IMG/VR virus record: IMGVR_UViG_3300025889_000535
Location: 1 to 32,358 of that record
Length of the DNA stretch: 32,358 bases
Direction: 5' to 3' (one strand)
Origin: a virus
Part shown: one piece after another, positions 18,611-25,015 of the stretch
Layout: every line of letters starts with the position of its first letter
Position numbering within the stretch: position 1 is the stretch's first letter
Notes under the pieces: generated by a model
What the model was told of the DNA's origin: nothing
What the model saw: only the letters and a program-made list of their open reading frames with translations
The model's database searches: none
Made by a program: the position numbers and the translations under genes

Positions 18611-19177
18611 ATGATGACAGAGGATAATAAAGTTATTATTAATCCATATTCTAAATTGTCAGATAAAGAAAAACAAAAAGTCATTGAAAATGAAACTATT
18701 AGATTAGGTTTTAAAACTAATAATATAGTTCCTAATATAGAAGTTACTAAGGAACAAAGAGAGTTCTTTAAAGGAACTCCTTATGAGTCAAATGAAGATG
18801 CTATGAAACAAACTATTGTAGCTCGTATTATGACAGGAGATCCTAGTGTTAATGCTACTGAAGATCAAATGGCTGAAGCAAGTATGTATAGAAGAGATGG
18901 TTCTAAGAAGTCAGCTCAAGGTTTTTTAGGTCCTATTCTAGATAATCAAGGTAGGACAATGTCTGAATTTTCTATAGGTCTTCCTATTAAACAACCTGAT
19001 GGTACTGAAAAAGAAATGGAAGTACCTAGTTTAGTTCCTGGTTTAACAGAAGAAGAAATAAATATTCTTAGGACTGATCCTAAAAATATACCTGTATCTA
19101 TAAGAATAAAAGCAGCTCGACATGCAGAGCAAAGATTAAGAGAAGGAAAAAGCGTTTTTTATGTTGATGGAGAATAA
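18611..19177 (+). CDS. Conserved phage virion-associated domain protein, start uncertain
   Basis: The product has 188 residues from the first ATG. The N-terminal part contains EDNKVIINPYSKLSDKEKQK and ENETIRLGFKTNNIVPN. The C-terminal part contains SAQGFLGPILDNQGRTMSEF, then EMEVPSLVPGLTEEEINIL and AARHAEQRLREGKSVFY. I recognise this type as a domain recurring near internal virion or tail genes in marine phages, function unknown. No Shine-Dalgarno is seen before 18611, while AGGAGAGG occurs at 18568 with no ATG after it. Together with the open upstream frame this suggests that the ATG is not the true start and that the domain belongs to a longer protein. Confidence 0.7.
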   Translation: MMTEDNKVIINPYSKLSDKEKQKVIENETIRLGFKTNNIVPNIEVTKEQREFFKGTPYESNEDAMKQTIVARIMTGDPSVNATEDQMAEASMYRRDGSKKSAQGFLGPILDNQGRTMSEFSIGLPIKQPDGTEKEMEVPSLVPGLTEEEINILRTDPKNIPVSIRIKAARHAEQRLREGKSVFYVDGE

Positions 19178-19179
19178 CT

Positions 19180-19302
19180 ATGATTAGTTGGAAGTCGTTT
19201 AAACTACCTCCAATTAATCTTTGGAACATTCCTTACCAGGATAAAAGGGATGGAAGTTGGCAGGTAGGTTTATATAATCTTGATAAAGACAAGCAGTCCT
19301 AA
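19180..19302 (+). CDS. Small protein at the end of the structural operon
   Basis: The product has 40 residues. It starts two bases after the previous stop and is the last plus-strand gene of the left half. The sequence begins MISWKSFKLPPINLWNIPYQ and continues with charged residues to LYNLDKDKQS. Trp, Pro and aromatic residues are dense, as in short peptides that are conserved rather than random. It overlaps the 3' end of the minus-strand gene at 19214-19429 by 89 bases in tail-to-tail orientation. It also contains a GTTTAAAC copy (19197-19204). Function unknown. Confidence 0.55.
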   Translation: MISWKSFKLPPINLWNIPYQDKRDGSWQVGLYNLDKDKQS

Positions 19303-19429
19303 AGTCTCTAGGCTCTACTGTTTTAATTAAACATTTATTAACGTAGTCTGTAGCATGGGCACACGATTCAAAGTTGCCCTCGTACATAGGTGTGTTGTTG
19401 ATATATACAACTAAAACATATTCAAACAT
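19214..19429 (-). CDS. Small protein, last gene of the minus-strand operon
   Basis: The product has 71 residues and reads MFEYVLVVYINNTPMYEGNF, then a Cys/His-containing helix (ESCAHATDYVNKCL), and ACLYQDYINLP near the end. Small proteins of the pattern YVLVVYING.P.Y.GNF.SC..A..Y are common in marine podoviruses; function unknown. It has a clear Shine-Dalgarno, AGGAGAC, a few bases before the ATG. A hairpin at 19452-19482 lies in its leader. It converges on, and overlaps, the last plus-strand gene. Confidence 0.72.
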   Translation of the reverse strand: MFEYVLVVYINNTPMYEGNFESCAHATDYVNKCLIKTVEPRDFRTACLYQDYINLPANFHPFYPGKECSKD

Positions 19430-19451
19430 ATATGTCTCCTGTAAAAGTATA

Positions 19452-19482
19452 GGTAGTAGAGGAGAGGCGAACCCCTACTACC
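19452..19482. other. Inverted repeat in the leader of the last minus-strand gene
   Basis: GGTAGTAG (19452-19459) pairs with CTACTACC (19475-19482). Two more G-C pairs are possible inside after a bulged A, leaving a loop of about 10 bases. It lies between the SLOG gene stop and the start of the 71-residue gene. No T-run follows directly on either strand, so it is not a standard terminator. It could be an mRNA processing or stability element, or a weak bidirectional terminator near the point where the two operons meet. Confidence 0.5.
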
Positions 19483-19494
19483 ATACACGTCTCC

Positions 19495-19869
19495 CTAGTC
19501 AGGGACTTTAACTACCATCACTGGTAGATTTCTTTTCTGGGCATACTTAATACCATACTCTGTACCTTTACTACGAGTATCCCAGATGGCTAGAACTTTA
19601 TCTGCGTTATCTATCATCTGTTTAGTTCTAACAAAGAAATACTTACTATCAAATTCTGCTGTAGGATCTATTAGATGGTAGGGTATAAACTCTACAACAT
19701 CTATTCCTCGAGCCTCAGCATACTTCTTTGATAATGGGTCGACACCCTTGGCACTCCCTAGGAGGAAGGTGAGAGTGCCCGTGCCGTGCTCTTTGATAAA
19801 GCGATCTATGATAGGAAAGACCTTTTCTGCTTTATCGATAGAGCGAGAACCAATTATACATACTTTCAT
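19495..19869 (-). CDS. SLOG/DprA-like Rossmann-fold protein
   Basis: The product has 124 residues. Its motifs are those of the SLOG superfamily (Smf/DprA, LOG and DUF2493 relatives): MKVCIIGSRSI at the first strand and nucleotide loop, LLGSAKGVDPLSKKYAEARG as the second glycine motif with helix, then MIDNADKVLAIWDTRSKGTE, where the acid and the Ser-Lys-Gly-Thr-Glu segment are typical ligand-binding residues. Such proteins bind nucleotides or nucleotide-derived ligands. In DUF2493-type phage proteins the actual ligand is usually unknown. Its place after the ribonucleotide reductase fits nucleotide metabolism, while a role in countering nucleotide-signal defence is possible but unproved. It overlaps its upstream neighbour as TAATG. 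Confidence 0.8.
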   Translation of the reverse strand: MKVCIIGSRSIDKAEKVFPIIDRFIKEHGTGTLTFLLGSAKGVDPLSKKYAEARGIDVVEFIPYHLIDPTAEFDSKYFFVRTKQMIDNADKVLAIWDTRSKGTEYGIKYAQKRNLPVMVVKVPD

Positions 19870-20006
19870 TATCTATACCACGCTAATTGAATTCTGATTA
19901 TTAATAAATCAATTAGACAATATCCTACTTCAACACCATTTACCTCTGCTTCAGTAAATTCAATGCCTAATTGAACCCCACATATAGGTTGTATAGTGGC
20001 AATCAT
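19869..20006 (-). CDS. Tiny hydrophobic protein after the reductase
   Basis: The product has 45 residues. Its ATG overlaps the reductase stop by one base (TAATG) and its own stop overlaps the SLOG start in the same way, so it fills the gap exactly and must be a real cistron. It begins MIATIQPICGVQLGIEFTEA and ends with a hydrophobic segment IDLLIIRIQLAWYR. The pattern of a short amphipathic strand followed by IDLLIIRIQ recalls tiny proteins of unknown role found in other marine phages. Membrane association is possible but the segment is short. Confidence 0.62.
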   Translation of the reverse strand: MIATIQPICGVQLGIEFTEAEVNGVEVGYCLIDLLIIRIQLAWYR

Positions 20007-21880
20007 TATATCTCACAGCTTCCTGCTGTACAAGCTAATGTTTGCTGACCTATTGTATTATCTTCCATCTCTACAAACTCTGTCCAATCAATCGTCTTAG
20101 GAGTCTTAGCTAGAAGTTCTTCATACTGTTCTTTACTACAGTCTTCGTAAGGAGCCTGTTGATAAGTATGATCACTGTGTGGTAGGAAAGATACACCTGA
20201 GATTTCATCAAAGTGTTTCCAAACCCAAGCACCAACCTCAACCCACTCATCATCTTTAACAGAGATAGTGACTGAAGGTTTATGCTCACACCAATGTCTT
20301 TGATAGATAATCCAATTCTCTAACTGCTCAAGAGCTGTCATACCATCTCTAAGAATAGCACCTTTAGGAGCTTTCATAGGGAATGTAAACACTGCTGTAT
20401 TGTCAGGTCTAAATGCTTCATCCTCTACAGCTACTCCTTTGTCTTTGAGGAATCCATAGATGGGGTCTTTTTTGTCCATTCTGATTCGTCTATAGTAATA
20501 GTCATTGTGCCGTGTATGTATACCGCTAGCAGAGTCAACCAACTGAGAAACAGTACCGCTAGGCTTAACACAAGTAATTGATGCAGAAACTGGAATATCC
20601 AATCGCTTAGCGTACTTTTCGTTTGTTTTTCTTGCTTCATCTCTTAGCCTTTCTAGCATTTCAGGGTTAGGATTAGAAGTAATCTCAGCATCCATGATGC
20701 CTGTCATTGATACTCCTAGTAATCTTTCTTCTTCTGTATTCTGTTTCCACTCAGCAGATAAGAATTTAAAGTCTGTTAGAGTCGATTGGATAGTACCAAG
20801 AATAGTGGCAAGTCGAACTTTTCTAGCAAGGGATTCTTCTGTATCATTTGCTCGTACGACCACTTCCGTAAGGTTACAGAATTGCTTATCACGGAGTATA
20901 ATCTCTGAACAAGGATTGGTTCCGTAACTAAAATCTGGACTTCTACGTCCCCACTTATTTGCTTGATCCTGTGCAGCGATTCTATTAAAGATACCTCGTT
21001 CACCTGATTTTGACTTAACCAATGATACCCATTCTTCCATGAAAGTTTCACTGTCAGGTTTCTCTGTATAGGCAACTGAGTTGTTGGCAAGACCTCGATG
21101 TGGGTGATCATTATACCAGGCTCCCATTTTAGCTTCACGCATTCTGCGATCAGTCAAGTTAGATAAAGAGATAAGAGCAGAACGTCTTACACCTCCAACA
21201 ACAACGATCTCTCCAATCATACACATAATATCATGTACTTCGATAGAGTTTAGCTTACGTCCTTTAGCATGTTTAAACGTCTCCGTTACGAATTCAAATA
21301 ACCTTTTCAATGGATCAGGACCACTGGCTCTACCACCAAATGTTTTTAGTCTAGCTCCTGCAGGTCGTACTCGAGAGAAATCAAACTTAGGAATATCACC
21401 TTCATAGAGTGATGACAGGAGTTTCTTGAAAGCCTTTGCCCAACCTAATTTACTGTCTTCGACAACGATTAAGTCATCACAGATCTTCAGGTCGAGGGGT
21501 ATGGCAGGAAGCTTATCAATCTCCTGTCGCTCACAACTAAAACCTACACCAGTCCCATTCATTAGGATGTATAGAGCTTCACTAAATGCTCGTTTATTAT
21601 TTACTGCTAAGTAAGAACAGTTGTAAGCAGAGATGTTATCTCTTTCACAAGCTTCTCCTGCAGTCATTAATAATCTCATAGAAGGCATAACTTCAAGATT
21701 AAGAACGGCTTCTTTAATCTCTTTGATTTCCTTCTTTAAATCAGGTGTCTTTGTTTCTAGGTAGGTAACTAAACGATCAACTGTTTCTGACCATGTTTCT
21801 CTTCTGTTTTTCTCAGGTATGAATCTAGCATATCGAGACATCGCAATTACATCTTGATATACTGTAGGTAAATTACTCAT
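20006..21880 (-). CDS. nrdJ: Class II (adenosylcobalamin-dependent) ribonucleotide reductase
   Basis: The enzyme converts ribonucleotides to deoxyribonucleotides for phage DNA synthesis, generating its thiyl radical with adenosylcobalamin. The 624-residue chain carries NCSY with Cys88, the active-site motif NPCSEI with the radical Cys324 and Glu326, Cys335 in FCNL, and the C-terminal shuttle pair Cys617 and Cys622 in ACTAGSC. Spacing (Cys/Glu two apart, second redox Cys 11 residues on, CX4C tail) matches the monomeric RTPR type of Lactobacillus leichmannii (739 residues), common in marine podoviruses. No small subunit is needed or seen. It depends on the host for B12. A GTTTAAAC copy lies inside at 21271. 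The start overlaps the preceding gene by eight bases. Confidence 0.95.
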   Translation of the reverse strand: MSNLPTVYQDVIAMSRYARFIPEKNRRETWSETVDRLVTYLETKTPDLKKEIKEIKEAVLNLEVMPSMRLLMTAGEACERDNISAYNCSYLAVNNKRAFSEALYILMNGTGVGFSCERQEIDKLPAIPLDLKICDDLIVVEDSKLGWAKAFKKLLSSLYEGDIPKFDFSRVRPAGARLKTFGGRASGPDPLKRLFEFVTETFKHAKGRKLNSIEVHDIMCMIGEIVVVGGVRRSALISLSNLTDRRMREAKMGAWYNDHPHRGLANNSVAYTEKPDSETFMEEWVSLVKSKSGERGIFNRIAAQDQANKWGRRSPDFSYGTNPCSEIILRDKQFCNLTEVVVRANDTEESLARKVRLATILGTIQSTLTDFKFLSAEWKQNTEEERLLGVSMTGIMDAEITSNPNPEMLERLRDEARKTNEKYAKRLDIPVSASITCVKPSGTVSQLVDSASGIHTRHNDYYYRRIRMDKKDPIYGFLKDKGVAVEDEAFRPDNTAVFTFPMKAPKGAILRDGMTALEQLENWIIYQRHWCEHKPSVTISVKDDEWVEVGAWVWKHFDEISGVSFLPHSDHTYQQAPYEDCSKEQYEELLAKTPKTIDWTEFVEMEDNTIGQQTLACTAGSCEI

Positions 21881-22064
21881 CTAAATCTATCTCCTCTTTT
21901 AAATTATCAACTTCTTCTATCAACTTATCAAAGTTATCTTCTATCTTATCTTGAAACTTTTCTACGATTTCTTCTGATTCAATATCGAGTAACTCTAATA
22001 GTTCTGTTTCTTCCATCTTACAGAGTTCTTCTTTAAGTTCTTGGAAGGTTAGGTTATTTGCCAT
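21873..22064 (-). CDS. Acidic helical small protein upstream of the reductase
   Basis: The product has 63 residues, reading from the ATG at 22064; an in-frame start farther upstream would run through the 44-residue gene and is less likely. It begins MANNLTFQELKEELCKMEET and is almost wholly Glu/Leu/Asp/Lys, with leucine and isoleucine spaced as in a coiled coil (LLELLDIESEEIVEKFQDKI). The tail is acidic (EEIDLDE). Its start overlaps the upstream gene by 11 bases and its end overlaps the reductase. I do not recognise a family; a helical dimer or an acidic mimic protein are both possible. Confidence 0.62.
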   Translation of the reverse strand: MANNLTFQELKEELCKMEETELLELLDIESEEIVEKFQDKIEDNFDKLIEEVDNLKEEIDLDE

Positions 22065-22188
22065 CTTTTTTATCGGTTTCTTTCTTATCTTTCTTACCAA
22101 AGATACGATCAAAGTTAGCATCAAACTTATCTTTATCTCTTAGTTTAGATATTATACGCTCTCCAGTATGTGGATTAGTGTCTACCAT
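22054..22188 (-). CDS. Small basic protein, unknown function
   Basis: The product has 44 residues, beginning MVDTNPHTGERIISKLRDKD, then FDANFDRIFGKKDKKETDKK. It overlaps the upstream gene by 14 bases and the downstream gene by 11, in the tight style of this operon. Two ATGs lie in tandem (22191 and 22188); AGGA is three bases from the first and six from the second, so the second is preferred. The charged C-terminal tail is probably disordered. No family is recognised. Confidence 0.6.
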   Translation of the reverse strand: MVDTNPHTGERIISKLRDKDKFDANFDRIFGKKDKKETDKKDGK

Positions 22189-22468
22189 CATCGATCCTTT
22201 CTTCATATAATAATGCCATAGCTAAATAGTTAATAGCTCCTAGCATTTCTCGTTTATACCATAAATAGTTTGTAGCTTCTTTATTCTTTACTGCTTCCAT
22301 GATCTTCTTCTGAGCCTGTCCTGTAAGGAAACCTGTACCATGTGTATCTGCTAAGCTAACCCAAGGTTGGGTCATAAAACACTTACCATTACCATGTCGT
22401 TCTTCACCTTTACCATCTGAGGCTTGTTCTACTGCTTCTTCAAAGATCTTTTCTAATGGGTGTATCAT
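22175..22468 (-). CDS. Conserved-type small phage protein, unknown function
   Basis: The product has 97 residues. The middle contains HGNGKCFMTQPWVSLADTHG and then TGFLTGQAQKKIMEA, and the C-terminal helix has WYKREMLGAINYLAMALLYE. The density of Trp, Gly, His and Arg suggests a folded, conserved, ligand-binding or enzymatic domain, but I cannot name it. It lies between the metallophosphoesterase and the reductase, so a nucleotide-related role is possible. The Shine-Dalgarno is ACGAGG nine bases before ATG, part of the upstream gene end; a consensus promoter sits at the same place (22472-22500). Confidence 0.75.
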   Translation of the reverse strand: MIHPLEKIFEEAVEQASDGKGEERHGNGKCFMTQPWVSLADTHGTGFLTGQAQKKIMEAVKNKEATNYLWYKREMLGAINYLAMALLYEERIDDGRH

Positions 22469-22471
22469 AAT

Positions 22472-22500
22472 ATTATACCTCGTTTAAACGCTTTTGTCAA
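22472..22500 (-). promoter_or_regulatory. Perfect consensus sigma70 promoter with GTTTAAAC in its spacer
   Basis: On the minus strand the sequence reads TTGACA (22500-22495), a 17-base spacer, then TATAAT (22477-22472). Both boxes match the consensus at six of six. The spacer holds CGTTTAAACG (22481-22490), a copy of the palindrome abundant in this half. Predicted initiation is at about 22465, inside the start codon of the 97-residue gene, so the transcript would mainly serve genes downstream (44- and 63-residue proteins and the reductase). A protein bound at the palindrome would cover the spacer and should repress. Confidence 0.78.
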
Positions 22501-23269
22501 GCTTTTTACCATACTTTTGTTTAAGATAATTAATACTTACTGCCATCTCATCAAAAGAACCATCATTAACTTCATGGAGCATATAGAATCCTCTCCAGTG
22601 TTGATTAGTCTGAGAACTTAAATAATCCTCATCGTGTTCGTAGCATGATCCTGCAATAATAGCTGTAATGTCTCTTCCGTCTGCTCGACTGGAGTAAGCA
22701 ATTTGTCTTCCTTGTTGATGTCCTGCGAAACATGACATGTGCTTACGAGTAAGTAGCGTTCTAGCCGATGTAATCGGTCTTCCCATGACACCACTTGCGA
22801 AATAGTGACTATAAGCAATACCATCAACAACGACCACATCAAGAAAAGGATACACAGTCCAACCATATTCTTCATATTTAAGATCTCCTATGCTAATTAA
22901 ATCTTCTAACTTACGATCATTATTGATAGCTCGATCAATACGATCCTCATGATTACCTAAAGTTAATATCATCTCAGGTTTATAAAGTTTACGTTTGTCT
23001 TTACGCTGTCTGTTTTGTAATCGAACTAGAGGAGCTGTAAGGGCATCCATAGCTTTATGAACTGCTTTAATATCTGCCTTATAAGTTCTGCCTTCAAAGG
23101 CTTTCTTACCTGTATCATACGAAGAAAGACTAGGCATATCTGCAAAGTCTCCTATACATACAATAACATCAGGTTGTTTATCTACGATGTATTGACCTAA
23201 CCATCTTAAATACTGTACCGAGTGTCCTGGTTTAACCTGACAATCAGGTATCACTAAGTGCTTTCTCAT
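22484..23269 (-). CDS. Calcineurin-like metallophosphoesterase
   Basis: The product has 261 residues with the motif series of binuclear metallophosphoesterases: IPDCQVKPG (Asp9), GDFADM (Asp41), GNHEDR (Asn106, His107), YSH (His155) and AGHQQG (His184). The DCQ form of the first motif replaces the usual DxH, as in many phage members. Substrates are unknown; relatives hydrolyse phosphodiesters in nucleotides or nucleic acids. It is placed at the end of the replication gene block, after endonuclease I and a small gene, and overlaps the latter by four bases. Its stop codon TAA is formed by the GTTTAAAC copy at 22482-22489. Confidence 0.88.
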   Translation of the reverse strand: MRKHLVIPDCQVKPGHSVQYLRWLGQYIVDKQPDVIVCIGDFADMPSLSSYDTGKKAFEGRTYKADIKAVHKAMDALTAPLVRLQNRQRKDKRKLYKPEMILTLGNHEDRIDRAINNDRKLEDLISIGDLKYEEYGWTVYPFLDVVVVDGIAYSHYFASGVMGRPITSARTLLTRKHMSCFAGHQQGRQIAYSSRADGRDITAIIAGSCYEHDEDYLSSQTNQHWRGFYMLHEVNDGSFDEMAVSINYLKQKYGKKLDKSV

Positions 23270-23463
23270 GAAAGTTTACCTCCAGAATTTATAAAATAAT
23301 CTATCTCTGCCTCAATGTCTCCTTGATCTTCTACTCTAATGACTCCCATATTAATTAATTGCATAACAGCAAATTCAATAAGAGCTTGAGCTTCTTGATC
23401 ATCTACTTCACATTTAAAAGAACAACTACCATCTTCATTTCTTAAGAAGTTTTTTATAATCAC
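23266..23463 (-). CDS. Small acidic protein, unknown function
   Basis: The product has 65 residues. It begins MIIKNFLRNEDGSCSFKCEV, has a helix QEAQALIEFAVMQLINMGVI and an acidic C-terminal half. It overlaps endonuclease I by 29 bases and the metallophosphoesterase by four (ATGA), so translation is probably coupled. The short strand followed by helix is compatible with a small alpha/beta fold. No family or motif can be named. Confidence 0.65.
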   Translation of the reverse strand: MIIKNFLRNEDGSCSFKCEVDDQEAQALIEFAVMQLINMGVIRVEDQGDIEAEIDYFINSGGKLS

Positions 23464-23821
23464 TTATCCAATCCTTTCTAGCATCAAGCCATTCGAATCC
23501 ATTATCTTCAGCCCACATCCAATAGGATGTTTTACTTCCTTTACGAATCTTAACATCAGGATTCATAAATAAGAATATAATACGAGTCTTTGGATTGCAC
23601 TGTTTAAACCACACCATTTTCTTTCTAGTCTCTAAATCTAGTTTACCTTTAGCCTCGATGTAGATCTCAGCAGTTCCAGGTTTAAAGTCAGGAATATAGG
23701 TGCGTTCTATTGCAGGTTGGATATAGGAATATTTGTTGGGTTCATACTTACAAGCTGTAAATACTTTCTTAAGTTTATCCCAAACTGTCTTTTCAAACTT
23801 ACTTCTGAATGAGGGCATCAA
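23435..23821 (-). CDS. Endonuclease I (Holliday junction resolvase, T7 gp3-like)
   Basis: The enzyme resolves branched DNA before packaging and helps degrade host DNA. Its 128 residues include the catalytic set Glu10, Asp45 (YIPDF), Glu56 and Lys58 (IEAKG). Spacing agrees well with Glu20, Asp55, Glu65 and Lys67 of T7 endonuclease I (149 residues), including the 35-residue gap between the first pair. The C-terminal part with WAEDNGFEWLDARKDW is also typical. It overlaps the exonuclease by 23 bases. A GTTTAAAC copy is at 23602. Confidence 0.92.
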   Translation of the reverse strand: MMPSFRSKFEKTVWDKLKKVFTACKYEPNKYSYIQPAIERTYIPDFKPGTAEIYIEAKGKLDLETRKKMVWFKQCNPKTRIIFLFMNPDVKIRKGSKTSYWMWAEDNGFEWLDARKDWISDYKKLLKK

Positions 23822-24497
23822 ATCTATCCTTATAATAAGAGTTTTCTTCTCGTAGAATCCATAAGCATCCTGCGTTCATAAGAAACTCGTTATCGTTACC
23901 ATAAAGGTTTCTGACAACACTAAGCATATCAAGTTCGTTTAAACAAGATGCTAACAAAGTTTTAGCTTTCTTATCACCAATCTTCTCAATACCTTTAATA
24001 TTGTCAGAGGTATCACCCTTAAGACATTGTTCATAAAATAGACGAAGACCCTCTAGTTCTGTCTGATCAACAAAAGTATCAGGTCTTGTCCATCCTTTGC
24101 CACTGATTTCCCAGGAGAAATGCTTCCCTGGTATCTGGAGTAAATCTTTATCAAGGGAACATATTATCGTATTATCTGTTTGATTTATTCCCAAAGCATC
24201 ATCTGCTTCTAACCCATCAGGGGCAAGTTCTGCATTTAAAGATTGCATCGCATAATCACGACACGCATCTAAATGCACAGGTTTAGGTGCTCGTCTATGA
24301 GCTTTGTATTCAGGATAAATAGTTTTCCTGAAATTACGAGAGCCTGTAAGAAATGCTTGATATTCACTAGATCCTGTCTTCTCAAGTATTTGATCAAACA
24401 GTTCGTTTAAACGATATATAGCAATACCTACATCATCTTTCTCAGCACTCGCTGCACATCGAAAGCACACTAAATCCATGTCGACTAAAGCTTTCAT
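23799..24497 (-). CDS. 5'-3' exonuclease (FEN family, T7 gp6-like)
   Basis: The product has 232 residues. It shows acidic metal-binding residues Asp6 and Asp8 (LVDMDLVCFRC), a helical-arch region with arginines and lysines (RKTIYPEYKAHRRAPKP), LEADDALG (Glu97, Asp99, Asp100), CSLDKDLLQIPG (Asp116, Asp118) and GDTSDNIKGIEKIGDKKA, the helix-hairpin-helix type DNA-binding element with Asp162 and Asp165. It removes RNA primers and degrades host DNA. It shares the operon with polymerase, SSB and endonuclease I, as in T7. Two GTTTAAAC copies (23937, 24405) lie in the gene, both coding Leu-Asn-Glu-Leu. Confidence 0.92.
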   Translation of the reverse strand: MKALVDMDLVCFRCAASAEKDDVGIAIYRLNELFDQILEKTGSSEYQAFLTGSRNFRKTIYPEYKAHRRAPKPVHLDACRDYAMQSLNAELAPDGLEADDALGINQTDNTIICSLDKDLLQIPGKHFSWEISGKGWTRPDTFVDQTELEGLRLFYEQCLKGDTSDNIKGIEKIGDKKAKTLLASCLNELDMLSVVRNLYGNDNEFLMNAGCLWILREENSYYKDRFDALIQK

Positions 24498-25015
24498 TAT
24501 AATGGAATATCGTCTTCCATATCTGCAACTGAATTAGCAGAATTGTTATCCATTACAAAGTTCTCAAACTCTTTAGCCATACCTAGAATGTCTGCTACTG
24601 ATGGTCTTTTACCTTCAGCAGTTAGAGCAGTAATAGCAGAAGAAATTGATGACTGTCTTACGATCATAACTTGACGTTGTGCTCGTTCTTCTTTAGTTTC
24701 ATAATTACTACCAGTGACTCGTGTAGTTGGTTTAGCATTACTTGAAGTACTTGTAGCTTGTGCTATTGCATCAGCTCCAATACTAATCCACTGCCAATAA
24801 CCATTGTCATCCTTCTGAGTATTGACATCTACTGTATCACCTTTTTGCCATTCTTTAGCCTGTTTAAACACATCAGGATTACTGAATGACATTAGCTTTT
24901 TAGATTGCACTTGACCACTATCATTCTTGTATGTTACTTCCATTGACTGATATGATCTACCATTCTTAGTTGAATGAGTATTAGGTTGTCCTACATCAAT
25001 TACTGTGATTTGCAT
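24497..25015 (-). CDS. Single-stranded DNA-binding protein (T7 gp2.5 role)
   Basis: The product has 172 residues. The first 85 read as an OB-fold (MQITVIDVGQPNT, YQSMEVTYKNDSGQVQSKKL, GDTVDVNTQKDDNGYWQWI). A Ser/Thr-rich linker and a helical region follow. The end is the acidic tip DMEDDIPL, which resembles the terminal acidic tail by which SSBs contact polymerase and helicase. The gene lies between polymerase and exonuclease and overlaps the former by 20 bases and the latter by one. The family assignment is by fold pattern and position; the acidic tail is the best evidence. It contains a GTTTAAAC copy (24862). Confidence 0.78.
   Translation of the reverse strand: MQITVIDVGQPNTHSTKNGRSYQSMEVTYKNDSGQVQSKKLMSFSNPDVFKQAKEWQKGDTVDVNTQKDDNGYWQWISIGADAIAQATSTSSNAKPTTRVTGSNYETKEERAQRQVMIVRQSSISSAITALTAEGKRPSVADILGMAKEFENFVMDNNSANSVADMEDDIPL

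Noticed and set aside
19285-19330. Terminator hairpin CCTA...TAGG with T-run after the plus-strand operon
   Set aside because: The stem has only four pairs and the T-run is short and distant; too weak to call.
19422-19484. 20-codon minus-strand ORF with GGGAGAC before its ATG and stop overlapping the next start
   Set aside because: It runs through the hairpin at 19452-19482 and its composition looks random; the hairpin explains the sequence better. A leader peptide cannot be excluded.
20776-21138. 120-codon minus-strand open frame
   Set aside because: It lies in an alternative frame of the ribonucleotide reductase, whose catalytic motifs cover the same bases.
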